This document shows positions 50,520-58,905 of a DNA stretch of 64,000 bases, one piece after another. Position 1 is the first letter of the stretch. Each line of letters opens with the position of its first letter. This DNA is from Lachnospiraceae bacterium (GTDB lineage: Bacteria > Bacillota > Clostridia > Lachnospirales > Lachnospiraceae): NCBI GenBank assembly GCA_017439675.1, contig JAFSIQ010000040.1, positions 62,001 to 126,000 of the forward strand, read 5' to 3'. The notes beneath the pieces are model-generated. The model was not told the DNA's origin. It made no database searches and was given only the letters and a program-made list of their open reading frames with translations. A program made the position numbers and the translations under genes.

Positions 50520-50735
50520 ATGGCAGAAGAACGCATTAAAGTTAATTATAAACCTTTATGGAAAATGTTGATTGACAGGGATATATCTAAGGGAGATTTG
50601 AGAAGAAATACGAAGATTGCAGCAAGTACTTTTACTAAGATGATGAATAATGAAAATGTGTCATTGGATGTGTTGGTGCGAATATGTGTTGCGTTGGAGT
50701 GTGGTTTGGATGATATTGTAGAGATTGAGAATTGA
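50520..50735 (+). CDS. Small XRE/Cro-type HTH regulator
   Basis: The start chosen is the ATG at 50520, after GGAGG; the longer frame from 50418 covers the promoter. The 71-residue protein is one helix-turn-helix domain: LWKMLIDRDISKGDLRRNTKIAASTFTKMMNNENVSLDVLVRICVALECGLDDIVEIE. That is the Cro/CI_C-like YozG pattern (HTH_26). It has no other domain. It lies directly before hsdR, 25 bp away, in the place where controller proteins of restriction-modification systems or mobile-element regulators occur. It may bind the repeats at its own promoter. Confidence 0.85.
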   Translation: MAEERIKVNYKPLWKMLIDRDISKGDLRRNTKIAASTFTKMMNNENVSLDVLVRICVALECGLDDIVEIEN

Positions 50736-50760
50736 TTAGCTTTTGTTGGAGGTGATGGTT

Positions 50761-53700
50761 ATGTCGATAGGTAATATTATTAGGTTTACGGAAGCGACCA
50801 GAGTGCAAATGCCTGGATTAGTTCACCTTACAAGATTAGGATATACATATTATGGTAAGCTATATGAAGATATGGCAGGGAAAAAGTATGATCCTGATAC
50901 GAATATCTTGTTAGAAGTTTTTAAAGAACAATTTTGTAAATTAAATCCTGGCAGAGAAGGTGAAGTTGATGAAACATTACGAATGATTCGACAGGAACTG
51001 GATAATGATGACCTTGGAAGAGGGTTTTATAAAAGACTGACTAGAGTATCTCCTGTTAAGTTGGTGGATTTTGATGAGCCTAAGAATAATGTGTATCATT
51101 GTACAGCAGAGTTTACTTGTAAAAGGGATCAGGATGAATTTAGACCAGATATTACAATTTTTGTCAATGGTTTGCCATTGGTATTTGTAGAGGTTAAAAA
51201 ACCAAATAATCGGGGCGGTATGGTAGAAGAAAGCACGCGAATGAATCGTCAAAGATTTCCCAACAAGAAATTTAGAAGATTTATTAATATTACGCAGTTT
51301 ATGATTTTTTCTAATAACATGGAATACGATACTTTGGGTGGTATTGTTCCTGTTCAAGGTGCATTCTATTGTACTGCGGCACGAGAATTTGCACCATTTA
51401 ATTGTTTTAGAGAAGAAAATATGGGAAATGAGGCAGTAGCTCCTTACATAGCTAATTTTCCGTATGAGAATATAGAGCCTGATGTTGAAAGAAAAATCTT
51501 GTCCGATTTCAATTGTCAGGTTATTCATCATGCACCGGAATATCAAACCAATCTTGCTGTAAATACACCGACTAATAGAATTTTGACATCTATGTGTAGC
51601 CCGGAAAGATTATTGTTTTTGATTAAATATGGTATTGCGTATGTGAAGTTGGAAAAAGAAGTTGATGGGAAAATCGAATCTACAGACCAAAAACATATTA
51701 TGCGTTATCAGCAATTGTTTGCTGCTTATGCTGTAAGAAGACAGATAAAGGAAGGAATAAAATCTGGCGTCATTTGGCATACACAGGGTAGTGGAAAAAC
51801 AGCGTTGTCATATCATTTAACACATGTGTTGGGCGATTATTATGCCCGGAGGAATAAAGTTGCCAAGTTTTACTTTGTAGTGGATAGATTAGACCTTTTG
51901 GAACAAGCTACACAAGAATTTGAGGCAAGGGGATTAGAGGTAAAGACTGCTAATTCAAGAGAAGAATTAATGGCTCAGTTTAGAACAAACCAAGCCCAAG
52001 AAGGTAATTCTGGAAATGCAGAAATAACAGTTGTAAATATACAGAGGTTTGCTCAGGACCACACGGCTGTGAGATTAAAGGAATATGCAACAAATCTTCA
52101 AAGAGTATTTATTATAGATGAAGCACATCGTGGATATGACCCTAAAGGCTGTTTCCTGGCAAATTTGTTTGATGCTGATCCGGATTCAATTAAGATTGCG
52201 TTAACAGGAACTCCGTTATTAAAAAATGAGCGTTCATCATGGAAGGTTTTTGGTAATTATTTGCATACGTATTATTATGATAAGTCTATCCAAGATGGAT
52301 ATACATTGAAAATAATAAGAGAAGATATTGAGACTTCTTATAAAGATAATCTTTCTAAGATATATGAAAAGTTAGAACATCTAGTTCAAAAGAAAGAAAT
52401 ACAAAAATCACAGATTGTTGAGCATGATACCTATGTGAAGGAATTGCTGAGGTATATTATAAATGATTTGAAACAATTCCGATTGCTTCAGGGTGATAAT
52501 ACATTGGGTGGCATGGTAATCTGTGAGACAAGTGATCAGGCAAGAAAATTATATATGCATTTTGATGAAATACAAAAAGAACTCAATCAGGATGCTTCAG
52601 TTCAAACACATTTTAAAGTAGGGCTTATTCTTCATGATAGTGACGATAAAGAAACTAGAAAACAAATCATTAAAGATTTTAAAAAGAATATGACTGTTGA
52701 CATTCTTATTGTTTTCAATATGCTTTTAACAGGATTTGATGCACCAAGATTAAAGAGATTGTATTTTGGCAGAAAACTTAAAGACCATAATCTTCTTCAG
52801 GCAATTACCAGAGTTAATCGTCCATATAAGAATAATAGATATGGATATTTAATTGATTTTGCAGATATTAAGCAGAACTTTGATGAAACTAATGAGGCAT
52901 ATTTGAAAGAATTGAATCGTTTTAGTAATCCGGATGAGGTCGGAGAAGATACTGCAACGGATACACTTTTGCATGTCATCGAGGATAGAGATGCTTTAAT
53001 TCAACAGATGAGAGATGTAAAGCAGGCATTATTTGAATATACAACTGATAATGCAGAAATTTTCAGTCAAGAGATATCTGAGATTGAGGATAGGCAAAGA
53101 CTGTTAGACTTGAAAAAAGCATTAATAATGGCTAAGGATTGTTGCAATATTGTTAGAACCTTTGGAGATGAAGAATTAAAGGAAGAATTTGCGAAAATGG
53201 AGATATATATGCTACCTGCGATGATTTCGGAGGTTCAGCGTCATATAGAGATTCTTACACAAAAAGAAGCATTTTCACAGGATGATACTACCAAGCAACT
53301 TGTAAATGAAGCTATGGCTAATATTACATTTAATTTTAGTAAAATTGGTCAGGAGGAGATGCAATTGATTTCCGGTGGAGCGGAGCTTCAGGAAAAATGG
53401 CAGTATACTATTAGGAGTTTTACTGAAAATACTGATCAAGAAGACCCAGAATATATTACTCTTAGAGAAGCATTTATGCAAAGATTTAAAGAGCATGGAT
53501 TTGTGGTTGACAGCATGGCAAAGTATAACGAACAGTCAAAAGCATTGGATGAAGTTATAAAGAAGTTAAATGAGTTACAGAAAAAGAATAATGCATTGGC
53601 TAGAAAGTATAACGGTGATACAAAGTTTGCATGTGTCCATAAGAGGATTAGAGAGGAAAATGAGCGTCGCAGATTGCAACATCAAGTAGAAATTCTATCT

Positions 53701-53943
53701 GCTTATGATGAAAAAATCAGAGAAATGCTGATGCGTATTAAAGAAGACGTAGACCAAAAAGTTTATGACAGAAATGATATTTTGAAAAAAGATGCATATT
53801 TTGAACAAACTGTTATGGTACAAGTAAAGGAAGGAATGGACAAGTTGGGATTTAAAGGTAGCAGGGAAGATCGAGCCTTTATTCAAAGTAGAATTGTGTT
53901 ACAGTATTTGGCACAGTATCATGCTACATACCCAGCAGCCTAG
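50761..53943 (+). CDS. hsdR: Type I restriction enzyme R subunit
   Basis: The start chosen is the ATG at 50761, 6 bp after GGAGGTG. The 1060-residue protein has an N-terminal PD-(D/E)xK nuclease domain (RPDITIFVNGLPLVFVEVKKP, residues about 127-148) and a SF2 DNA translocase motor. The motor shows Walker A HTQGSGKTALS near 341, motif II FIIDEAHRG near 452 (DEAH box), motif III ALTGTPLL, and motif VI QAITRVNRPYKNN near 680. A C-terminal helical region carries a coiled coil near 930-990. HsdR joins HsdM2-HsdS to cut unmodified DNA at random distances after translocation. The length is normal. Confidence 0.95.
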   Translation: MSIGNIIRFTEATRVQMPGLVHLTRLGYTYYGKLYEDMAGKKYDPDTNILLEVFKEQFCKLNPGREGEVDETLRMIRQELDNDDLGRGFYKRLTRVSPVKLVDFDEPKNNVYHCTAEFTCKRDQDEFRPDITIFVNGLPLVFVEVKKPNNRGGMVEESTRMNRQRFPNKKFRRFINITQFMIFSNNMEYDTLGGIVPVQGAFYCTAAREFAPFNCFREENMGNEAVAPYIANFPYENIEPDVERKILSDFNCQVIHHAPEYQTNLAVNTPTNRILTSMCSPERLLFLIKYGIAYVKLEKEVDGKIESTDQKHIMRYQQLFAAYAVRRQIKEGIKSGVIWHTQGSGKTALSYHLTHVLGDYYARRNKVAKFYFVVDRLDLLEQATQEFEARGLEVKTANSREELMAQFRTNQAQEGNSGNAEITVVNIQRFAQDHTAVRLKEYATNLQRVFIIDEAHRGYDPKGCFLANLFDADPDSIKIALTGTPLLKNERSSWKVFGNYLHTYYYDKSIQDGYTLKIIREDIETSYKDNLSKIYEKLEHLVQKKEIQKSQIVEHDTYVKELLRYIINDLKQFRLLQGDNTLGGMVICETSDQARKLYMHFDEIQKELNQDASVQTHFKVGLILHDSDDKETRKQIIKDFKKNMTVDILIVFNMLLTGFDAPRLKRLYFGRKLKDHNLLQAITRVNRPYKNNRYGYLIDFADIKQNFDETNEAYLKELNRFSNPDEVGEDTATDTLLHVIEDRDALIQQMRDVKQALFEYTTDNAEIFSQEISEIEDRQRLLDLKKALIMAKDCCNIVRTFGDEELKEEFAKMEIYMLPAMISEVQRHIEILTQKEAFSQDDTTKQLVNEAMANITFNFSKIGQEEMQLISGGAELQEKWQYTIRSFTENTDQEDPEYITLREAFMQRFKEHGFVVDSMAKYNEQSKALDEVIKKLNELQKKNNALARKYNGDTKFACVHKRIREENERRRLQHQVEILSAYDEKIREMLMRIKEDVDQKVYDRNDILKKDAYFEQTVMVQVKEGMDKLGFKGSREDRAFIQSRIVLQYLAQYHATYPAA

Positions 53944-53952
53944 GGAAAAGCA

Positions 53953-55575
53953 ATGAATATTAAAGAAAATACAATTGAACTTATTGATGCTTTAAAAGCA
54001 ACATGTCAAACTTATGGAATGGGAAATGATGGTAATGAGTATAAAATCATTACACAAGTTTTTTTATACAAATATATTAATGATAAGTTTGGATTTGCAG
54101 TCAAGAAGTTAAGTAAGAAACTATTACAAGCAGAAAAGTGGGAAGAGACTTATGCACAAATGACAGAGGATGAAAGGCTTGACTTGTTTGATGAATTATC
54201 ACCAGATATTCCACGCTTAAATCCGGAACATTTGATTGCTAATATGTGGAATCAGCAGGCAAAAGGAGATTTTGACCTTATATTCGATAGAACAATGACA
54301 GATATTGCAGATAAAAATATTGCAATTTTTTCCACACAGACAACTCAGAACACAAAGATTCCGTTGTTCGAGCCGTTGACACATTATGTAACCGATGAGG
54401 CACAAAGAGCGCCTTTTGCAAGAGCGTTGGTAGATAAATTGGCAAATTTCTCTTTTGAAGAAGCTTTTGGTCAACACTATGATTTTTTTGCCGCAATATT
54501 TGAATACTTAATTAAGGATTACAACACTGCTGGAGGTGGAAAGTATGCAGAATACTATACCCCACATGCAATTGCAACAATAATGGCAAGGTTGTTAGTA
54601 GGTGATAATTCCGATTTGCATAATATTGAATGTTATGATCCGTCTGCGGGAACAGGAACTTTATTGATGGCATTAGGACATCAAATAGGCGAGGATAGAT
54701 GTACAATTTTTGCACAGGATATTTCACAGAGAAGTAACAAAATGCTTAAATTAAATCTCATTTTAAATGGATTAGTGTCATCTCTTGACCATGCAATACA
54801 AGGCGATACATTAGTTGCACCGTATCACAAATCAGATGATGGGCAGGTACTAAGACAATTTGACTATGTGGTATCGAATCCACCGTTCAAAATGGATTTT
54901 TCAGATACAAGGGAAAAGATAGCTGCTATGCCTGCAAGATTTTGGGCGGGGGTGCCGAAAGTACCAACTAAGAAAAAAGAGAGTATGGCAATATATACGC
55001 TTTTCATTCAGCATGTTATAAATTCGTTGAAGGTGAATGGTAAAGGTGCTATTGTAATTCCAACTGGTTTTATTACAGCAAAAAGTAGTGTTGAAAGTAA
55101 AATTCTCAAACATATTGTGGACGAAAAAATCGTGTACGGTTGTGTAAGTATGCCGTCAAACGTATTTGCAAACACAGGAACTAACGTATCTGTTCTGTTT
55201 TTTGATAATTCAAAAAGTACAGATAAAGTAGTTTTAATAGATGCGTCCAAACTTGGTGAAGAATACAAGGACGGAAATAATCAAAAACGTAGACTTCGTG
55301 ATTTTGAAATTGATAAAATAGTCGATACATTTTTTAACAAGGAAGCTGTAGATGACTTTTCAGTTGTAGTAACTTATGACGAGATTAAAGCTAAGAAGTA
55401 TTCATTGGCGGCTGGACAGTATTTTGATATAAAGATTGAATACGAGGAACTTTCACAAGAAGAATTTAATGCTAGAATGACAGTTTATGCGACAAAGTTA
55501 AAAGAGTATTTTGAAGAAGGAAATAAGTTGCAAACAGAGATTATGGAGCAACTGAAAAAGGTGAAGTATGAGTGA
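53953..55575 (+). CDS. hsdM: Type I DNA methyltransferase M subunit
   Basis: This 540-residue adenine-N6 methyltransferase has an N-terminal helical HsdM_N domain (about 10-150), then the methylase core. YYTPHAIATIMARLL precedes the SAM-binding motif DPSAGTGTLLMAL (residue about 230), and the catalytic motif IV NPPFKMDF follows near 309. It methylates the host DNA in both half-sites of the target defined by HsdS and is needed for both modification and restriction. The gene is 9 bp after hsdR and overlaps hsdS by 8 bp. An AGGGAAAAG site precedes the ATG. Confidence 0.96.
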   Translation: MNIKENTIELIDALKATCQTYGMGNDGNEYKIITQVFLYKYINDKFGFAVKKLSKKLLQAEKWEETYAQMTEDERLDLFDELSPDIPRLNPEHLIANMWNQQAKGDFDLIFDRTMTDIADKNIAIFSTQTTQNTKIPLFEPLTHYVTDEAQRAPFARALVDKLANFSFEEAFGQHYDFFAAIFEYLIKDYNTAGGGKYAEYYTPHAIATIMARLLVGDNSDLHNIECYDPSAGTGTLLMALGHQIGEDRCTIFAQDISQRSNKMLKLNLILNGLVSSLDHAIQGDTLVAPYHKSDDGQVLRQFDYVVSNPPFKMDFSDTREKIAAMPARFWAGVPKVPTKKKESMAIYTLFIQHVINSLKVNGKGAIVIPTGFITAKSSVESKILKHIVDEKIVYGCVSMPSNVFANTGTNVSVLFFDNSKSTDKVVLIDASKLGEEYKDGNNQKRRLRDFEIDKIVDTFFNKEAVDDFSVVVTYDEIKAKKYSLAAGQYFDIKIEYEELSQEEFNARMTVYATKLKEYFEEGNKLQTEIMEQLKKVKYE

Positions 55576-56830
55576 TTGGACAATGACAAAGCTTGGAGAT
55601 ATTTCTACAATTATTACAGGTCCATTTGGGAGTCAATTGCATCAATCTGATTATGTTTCAGATGGTGTACCTATTGTTATGCCACAAGATATTACAGATA
55701 GAAAAATAAACTATACTTCAATCAATTACATTTCTGAATATGATGCTCATAGATTGAATAGGTATATAACGCAAAAAAACGATATATTATATGCTCGTAG
55801 AGGGGATATTGAAAAGCACGCTTTTATAACCTCGGAAGATAGTGGAGTATATTGTGGAACGGGTTGCTTGCGAGTGAGGATTACTTCAGAGGATGTCGAT
55901 CCATTATTCTTATCGTTTTATTTGAACAGAGAGGAAACAAAAAGGTGGCTTGTAACGCATGCTGTTGGTAGCAATATGCCTAATCTCAACACAGAGATAT
56001 TATCAAATGTTCCTATTAGTTATCCAACAATAGATAGGCAAAAGAGGATTGCACATATATTAAATTGTCTTGATAAAAAAATAACAACAAACCGAAAGAT
56101 AAACGATAATTTAGAGAACCAAATTCAAACAATTTATGATTATTGGTTTTCTCAGTTTGATTTTCCAGATTCCGATGGAAATCCTTATAAATCAAATGGC
56201 GGTTTACTTGAATGGAACGAAACATTAAAACGAAATATTCCTTCAAGTTGGTCTGTTGGTTCTGTTGCTAAGAACAGTTTGACTAAGTTTATTAAACCCG
56301 GCGTTGATGTTTTTGAACTTAAAACATATTTGGCAACTGCCGATGTAAAAGGTTCAGCGATTTATGAAGGTACTGTTATCGACTATGAAAACAGAGAAAG
56401 CAGAGCCAATATGCAGCCAACAGAATATTCTGTTTGGTTTGCTAAAATGAAGAATAGTATCAAACATCTTTATTTTAACCCTGAGATGTACCCAATTATA
56501 GAGCAAAGCATTTTGTCAACAGGTTTCTGCGGACTACAATGCGATGACAAATCCTTTGAGTATATTTCATCATATATTGCAAGTCCGTACTTTGAGCTAC
56601 ATAAGGATATGCTTGCTCACGGTGCTACTCAGGAAGCTGTCAACAATAACGACTTGGCAGAAATACATCTTCTCATACCTGACAAGAACACATTGGAAAA
56701 GTATCACAAAGCAACACAACCTATCTACGCACAGATAGCAAAAAACATTTGTGAAAACAAAGAACTCACAAAACTCAGAGATTGGCTACTCCCAATGCTG
56801 ATGAATGGTCAGGCTATCATTGAAGATTAA
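55568..56830 (+). CDS. hsdS: Type I restriction specificity subunit S
   Basis: This 420-residue protein has two target-recognition domains (about 1-150 and 215-375), each followed by a conserved helix. The central one, RQKRIAHILNCLDKKITTNRKINDNLENQIQTIYDYWF, is near 155-200, and the C-terminal one (about 380-415) ends LTKLRDWLLPMLMNGQAI. The two helices set the spacer length between the two half-sites. The DNA from about 56200 onward looks less AT-rich and uses other codons than the rest of the operon, suggesting that TRD2 was exchanged. It overlaps hsdM by 8 bp. The target sequence cannot be predicted from sequence here. Confidence 0.93.
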   Translation: MSDWTMTKLGDISTIITGPFGSQLHQSDYVSDGVPIVMPQDITDRKINYTSINYISEYDAHRLNRYITQKNDILYARRGDIEKHAFITSEDSGVYCGTGCLRVRITSEDVDPLFLSFYLNREETKRWLVTHAVGSNMPNLNTEILSNVPISYPTIDRQKRIAHILNCLDKKITTNRKINDNLENQIQTIYDYWFSQFDFPDSDGNPYKSNGGLLEWNETLKRNIPSSWSVGSVAKNSLTKFIKPGVDVFELKTYLATADVKGSAIYEGTVIDYENRESRANMQPTEYSVWFAKMKNSIKHLYFNPEMYPIIEQSILSTGFCGLQCDDKSFEYISSYIASPYFELHKDMLAHGATQEAVNNNDLAEIHLLIPDKNTLEKYHKATQPIYAQIAKNICENKELTKLRDWLLPMLMNGQAIIED

Positions 56831-56975
56831 GCTGCTAAATTATCGTTTATATCAGAAAAGGAAATAGCGAATCGTGTGAATGGACGAATGGTTTTGTGGT
56901 ATGACTGATGTTAAAACATACTAATGTAATGTAAGGTGTAAATAACTTGCTATAATTAAACATGAAAATAAAATT

Positions 56976-57029
56976 TAGTCCAAGATTAGTCCAAGATTAG
57001 CTCAAGTTAGTCTAAGATTAGTCCAAGAC
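56976..57029 (+). repeat. Array of five 11-bp repeats upstream of AlbA_2 gene
   Basis: Consecutive units of TAGTCCAAGAT start at 56976 and 56987, with a 10-bp variant (TAGCTCAAGT) at 56998, TAGTCTAAGAT at 57008 and TAGTCCAAGAC at 57019. The ~11-bp period equals one turn of DNA. The array ends 13 bp before the ATG of the next gene, just upstream of its ribosome binding site. Confidence 0.8.
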
Positions 57030-57042
57030 GGAAAGGAAATGT

Positions 57043-58719
57043 ATGATTTACACAGAACAGCAATTAATTGATAAAATCCGTCAAATGATAGTAGATTTCG
57101 AAGATGAAGTGGTAGAGTTCAAAGAAGCGAAATTGAACTATTCATTCAAGGATATTGGAAAATATTTTTCGGCACTTGGAAATGAAGCAAATATTCGTGA
57201 TAAAAAGGAAGCATGGCTGATATTTGGTGTTGACAATGATAAAAATATTGTCGGTTCTGAGTACAGAAAAGAAGGTAGTCTTCATAATTTGAAGAAGGAA
57301 ATAGTTGGTGGGACAAATGAAAGACTGACATTTATGGAAATATATGAGCTGTATATTGATAAGTGTAGAATTGTCGCATTTCAGATACCGCCGGCAATGC
57401 GAGGAATTCCGACTACATGGAATGGAGCTGCGTATGCACGAGAAGGTGAACATATATCACCACTTCCGATTGATAAAATGGATTTGATACGTAGCCAGAT
57501 TGGCGTGGATTGGTCGAAATTAGTTGTGGAAGATGCAGATTTGGATGACTTGGATCCCGAGGCAATAGCATATGCTAGAGAATTATTTATAAAAAAACAA
57601 AATGCATCAAAGAAATCAACAGAAATGCTGGAGAAGATGTCGGATGTTGAGATATTAAATAAAGCTGGAATACTAATAAAAGGAAAGGTTACTAATACGG
57701 CACTAATACTATTGGGAAAAGAGGAGTCGTCATATTTGTTTGATGGTTTTATTCCACGTATTACATGGACTTTGTATAACGGTGATGGTTCTATAAAGGC
57801 GTATGAGCATTTTGATATGCCATTGCTATTAGCTGTTGATAAAACTTATGCCAAAATTAGAAATGTTAAATATAGATACATTGCAGGACAGCAAACATTG
57901 TTCCCGGATGAAGTGGATCAATATGAACCGGATGTTGTAAAGGAAATACTTAATAACTGTATAGCACATTCAAATTACCAGTTGCGCGGCAAGATTAATG
58001 TGGAAGAATTTGAAGACAGATTAGTATTTATCAATGAAGGAAACTTTATTCCAGAGACGGTGGAAAGAGCGTTGGAGGAAGGATATAAGCCACCATATTA
58101 TAGAAATACATTTTTATGTAGGGCTATGGTTAATCTGTATATGATTGATACAAATGCTATGGGAATTCCAATGATGTATCAGATTCAAAGGGAAAAGTGT
58201 TTTCCGCTACCAACATATAATTTGCAACAGTCAAATCGAGTTATTGTTACGTTGTATGGTAAAATATTAGATAGAAATTATACGCAGTTGTTGCATTCAA
58301 ATGCTGCTTTGGATTTACAAACAGTATTCTTGTTAGATAAGATACAAAAAAAAGAACTAATATCCAAAGAGGACTTTGCTATATTGAAAAAAGCGGAGTT
58401 GGTTGAAGGAAGATATCCTAATATTTTTGTGTCATATAAGGTGGCTAATATTGTGGGACAGCAGACCGATTATGTAAAGAATAAAGGTTTGAGCAATGAT
58501 GTGTGTAAACAGATAATTATCAATGCATTAGAGACAATGGAAAAAGCTAGTGTGTCTGAACTAAAAGAGATATTGGCTGGCGCTTTGCCTGCATTCTTGG
58601 ATGAAAAACAGCAGTCTAAAAAAGTTTCTAATATATTGCAATCTATGAAGAAGGAAAATATTGCAGATGTATCTGGAACTGGGCACGCAGCTCGATGGTT
58701 TTTGGTTAAAAAAATATAA
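57043..58719 (+). CDS. AlbA_2/Schlafen-type DNA-binding protein with GHKL-like ATPase domain
   Basis: This 558-residue protein starts with an AlbA_2-like domain (residues about 15-140; EVVEFKEAKLNYSFKDIGKYFSALGN and GIPTTWNGAAYAREGEHISPL). A central GHKL-type ATP-binding domain follows, with the usual HRDY-like segment replaced by EILNNCIAHSNYQLRGKINVEEFEDRLVFINEGNF, the N-box and G-like region. A C-terminal part of about 130 residues may include winged-helix units. Such proteins (COG2865) are predicted regulators or defence-associated, often inserted into type I restriction operons. It starts 212 bp after hsdS. Both its sides carry arrays of an 11-bp repeat (56976-57029 and 58737-58779), probably its own operators. 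A GGAAAGGA site precedes the ATG. Confidence 0.82.
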   Translation: MIYTEQQLIDKIRQMIVDFEDEVVEFKEAKLNYSFKDIGKYFSALGNEANIRDKKEAWLIFGVDNDKNIVGSEYRKEGSLHNLKKEIVGGTNERLTFMEIYELYIDKCRIVAFQIPPAMRGIPTTWNGAAYAREGEHISPLPIDKMDLIRSQIGVDWSKLVVEDADLDDLDPEAIAYARELFIKKQNASKKSTEMLEKMSDVEILNKAGILIKGKVTNTALILLGKEESSYLFDGFIPRITWTLYNGDGSIKAYEHFDMPLLLAVDKTYAKIRNVKYRYIAGQQTLFPDEVDQYEPDVVKEILNNCIAHSNYQLRGKINVEEFEDRLVFINEGNFIPETVERALEEGYKPPYYRNTFLCRAMVNLYMIDTNAMGIPMMYQIQREKCFPLPTYNLQQSNRVIVTLYGKILDRNYTQLLHSNAALDLQTVFLLDKIQKKELISKEDFAILKKAELVEGRYPNIFVSYKVANIVGQQTDYVKNKGLSNDVCKQIIINALETMEKASVSELKEILAGALPAFLDEKQQSKKVSNILQSMKKENIADVSGTGHAARWFLVKKI

Positions 58720-58736
58720 GCTAAAGGGTAGAGTTT

Positions 58737-58779
58737 TAGTCTAAGATAGACCAAGATTAGCTTAAGATTAGTCCAAGGC
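58737..58779 (+). repeat. Array of four 11-bp repeats downstream of AlbA_2 gene
   Basis: Units are TAGTCTAAGAT at 58737, AGACCAAGAT (10 bp) at 58748, TAGCTTAAGAT at 58758 and TAGTCCAAGGC at 58769. This is the same repeat as at 56976-57029, in the same orientation, 18 bp after the stop codon of the gene. Confidence 0.78.
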
Positions 58780-58905
58780 TGTGGCAGTAGACTAGGGTGT
58801 TGCAGTAGAAGGTAGCAAGTGTTTTGCAAATTAGTATGATAGAGAATCTAGCAATTATTCGAACGCGTGTATGAATATTGAATCAAGAAATAAAGGGTTT
58901 AGACT

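Noticed and set aside
50743..50760. Earlier TTG start of hsdR
   Set aside because: It overlaps the GGAGGTG ribosome binding site; the ATG at 50761 is better placed.
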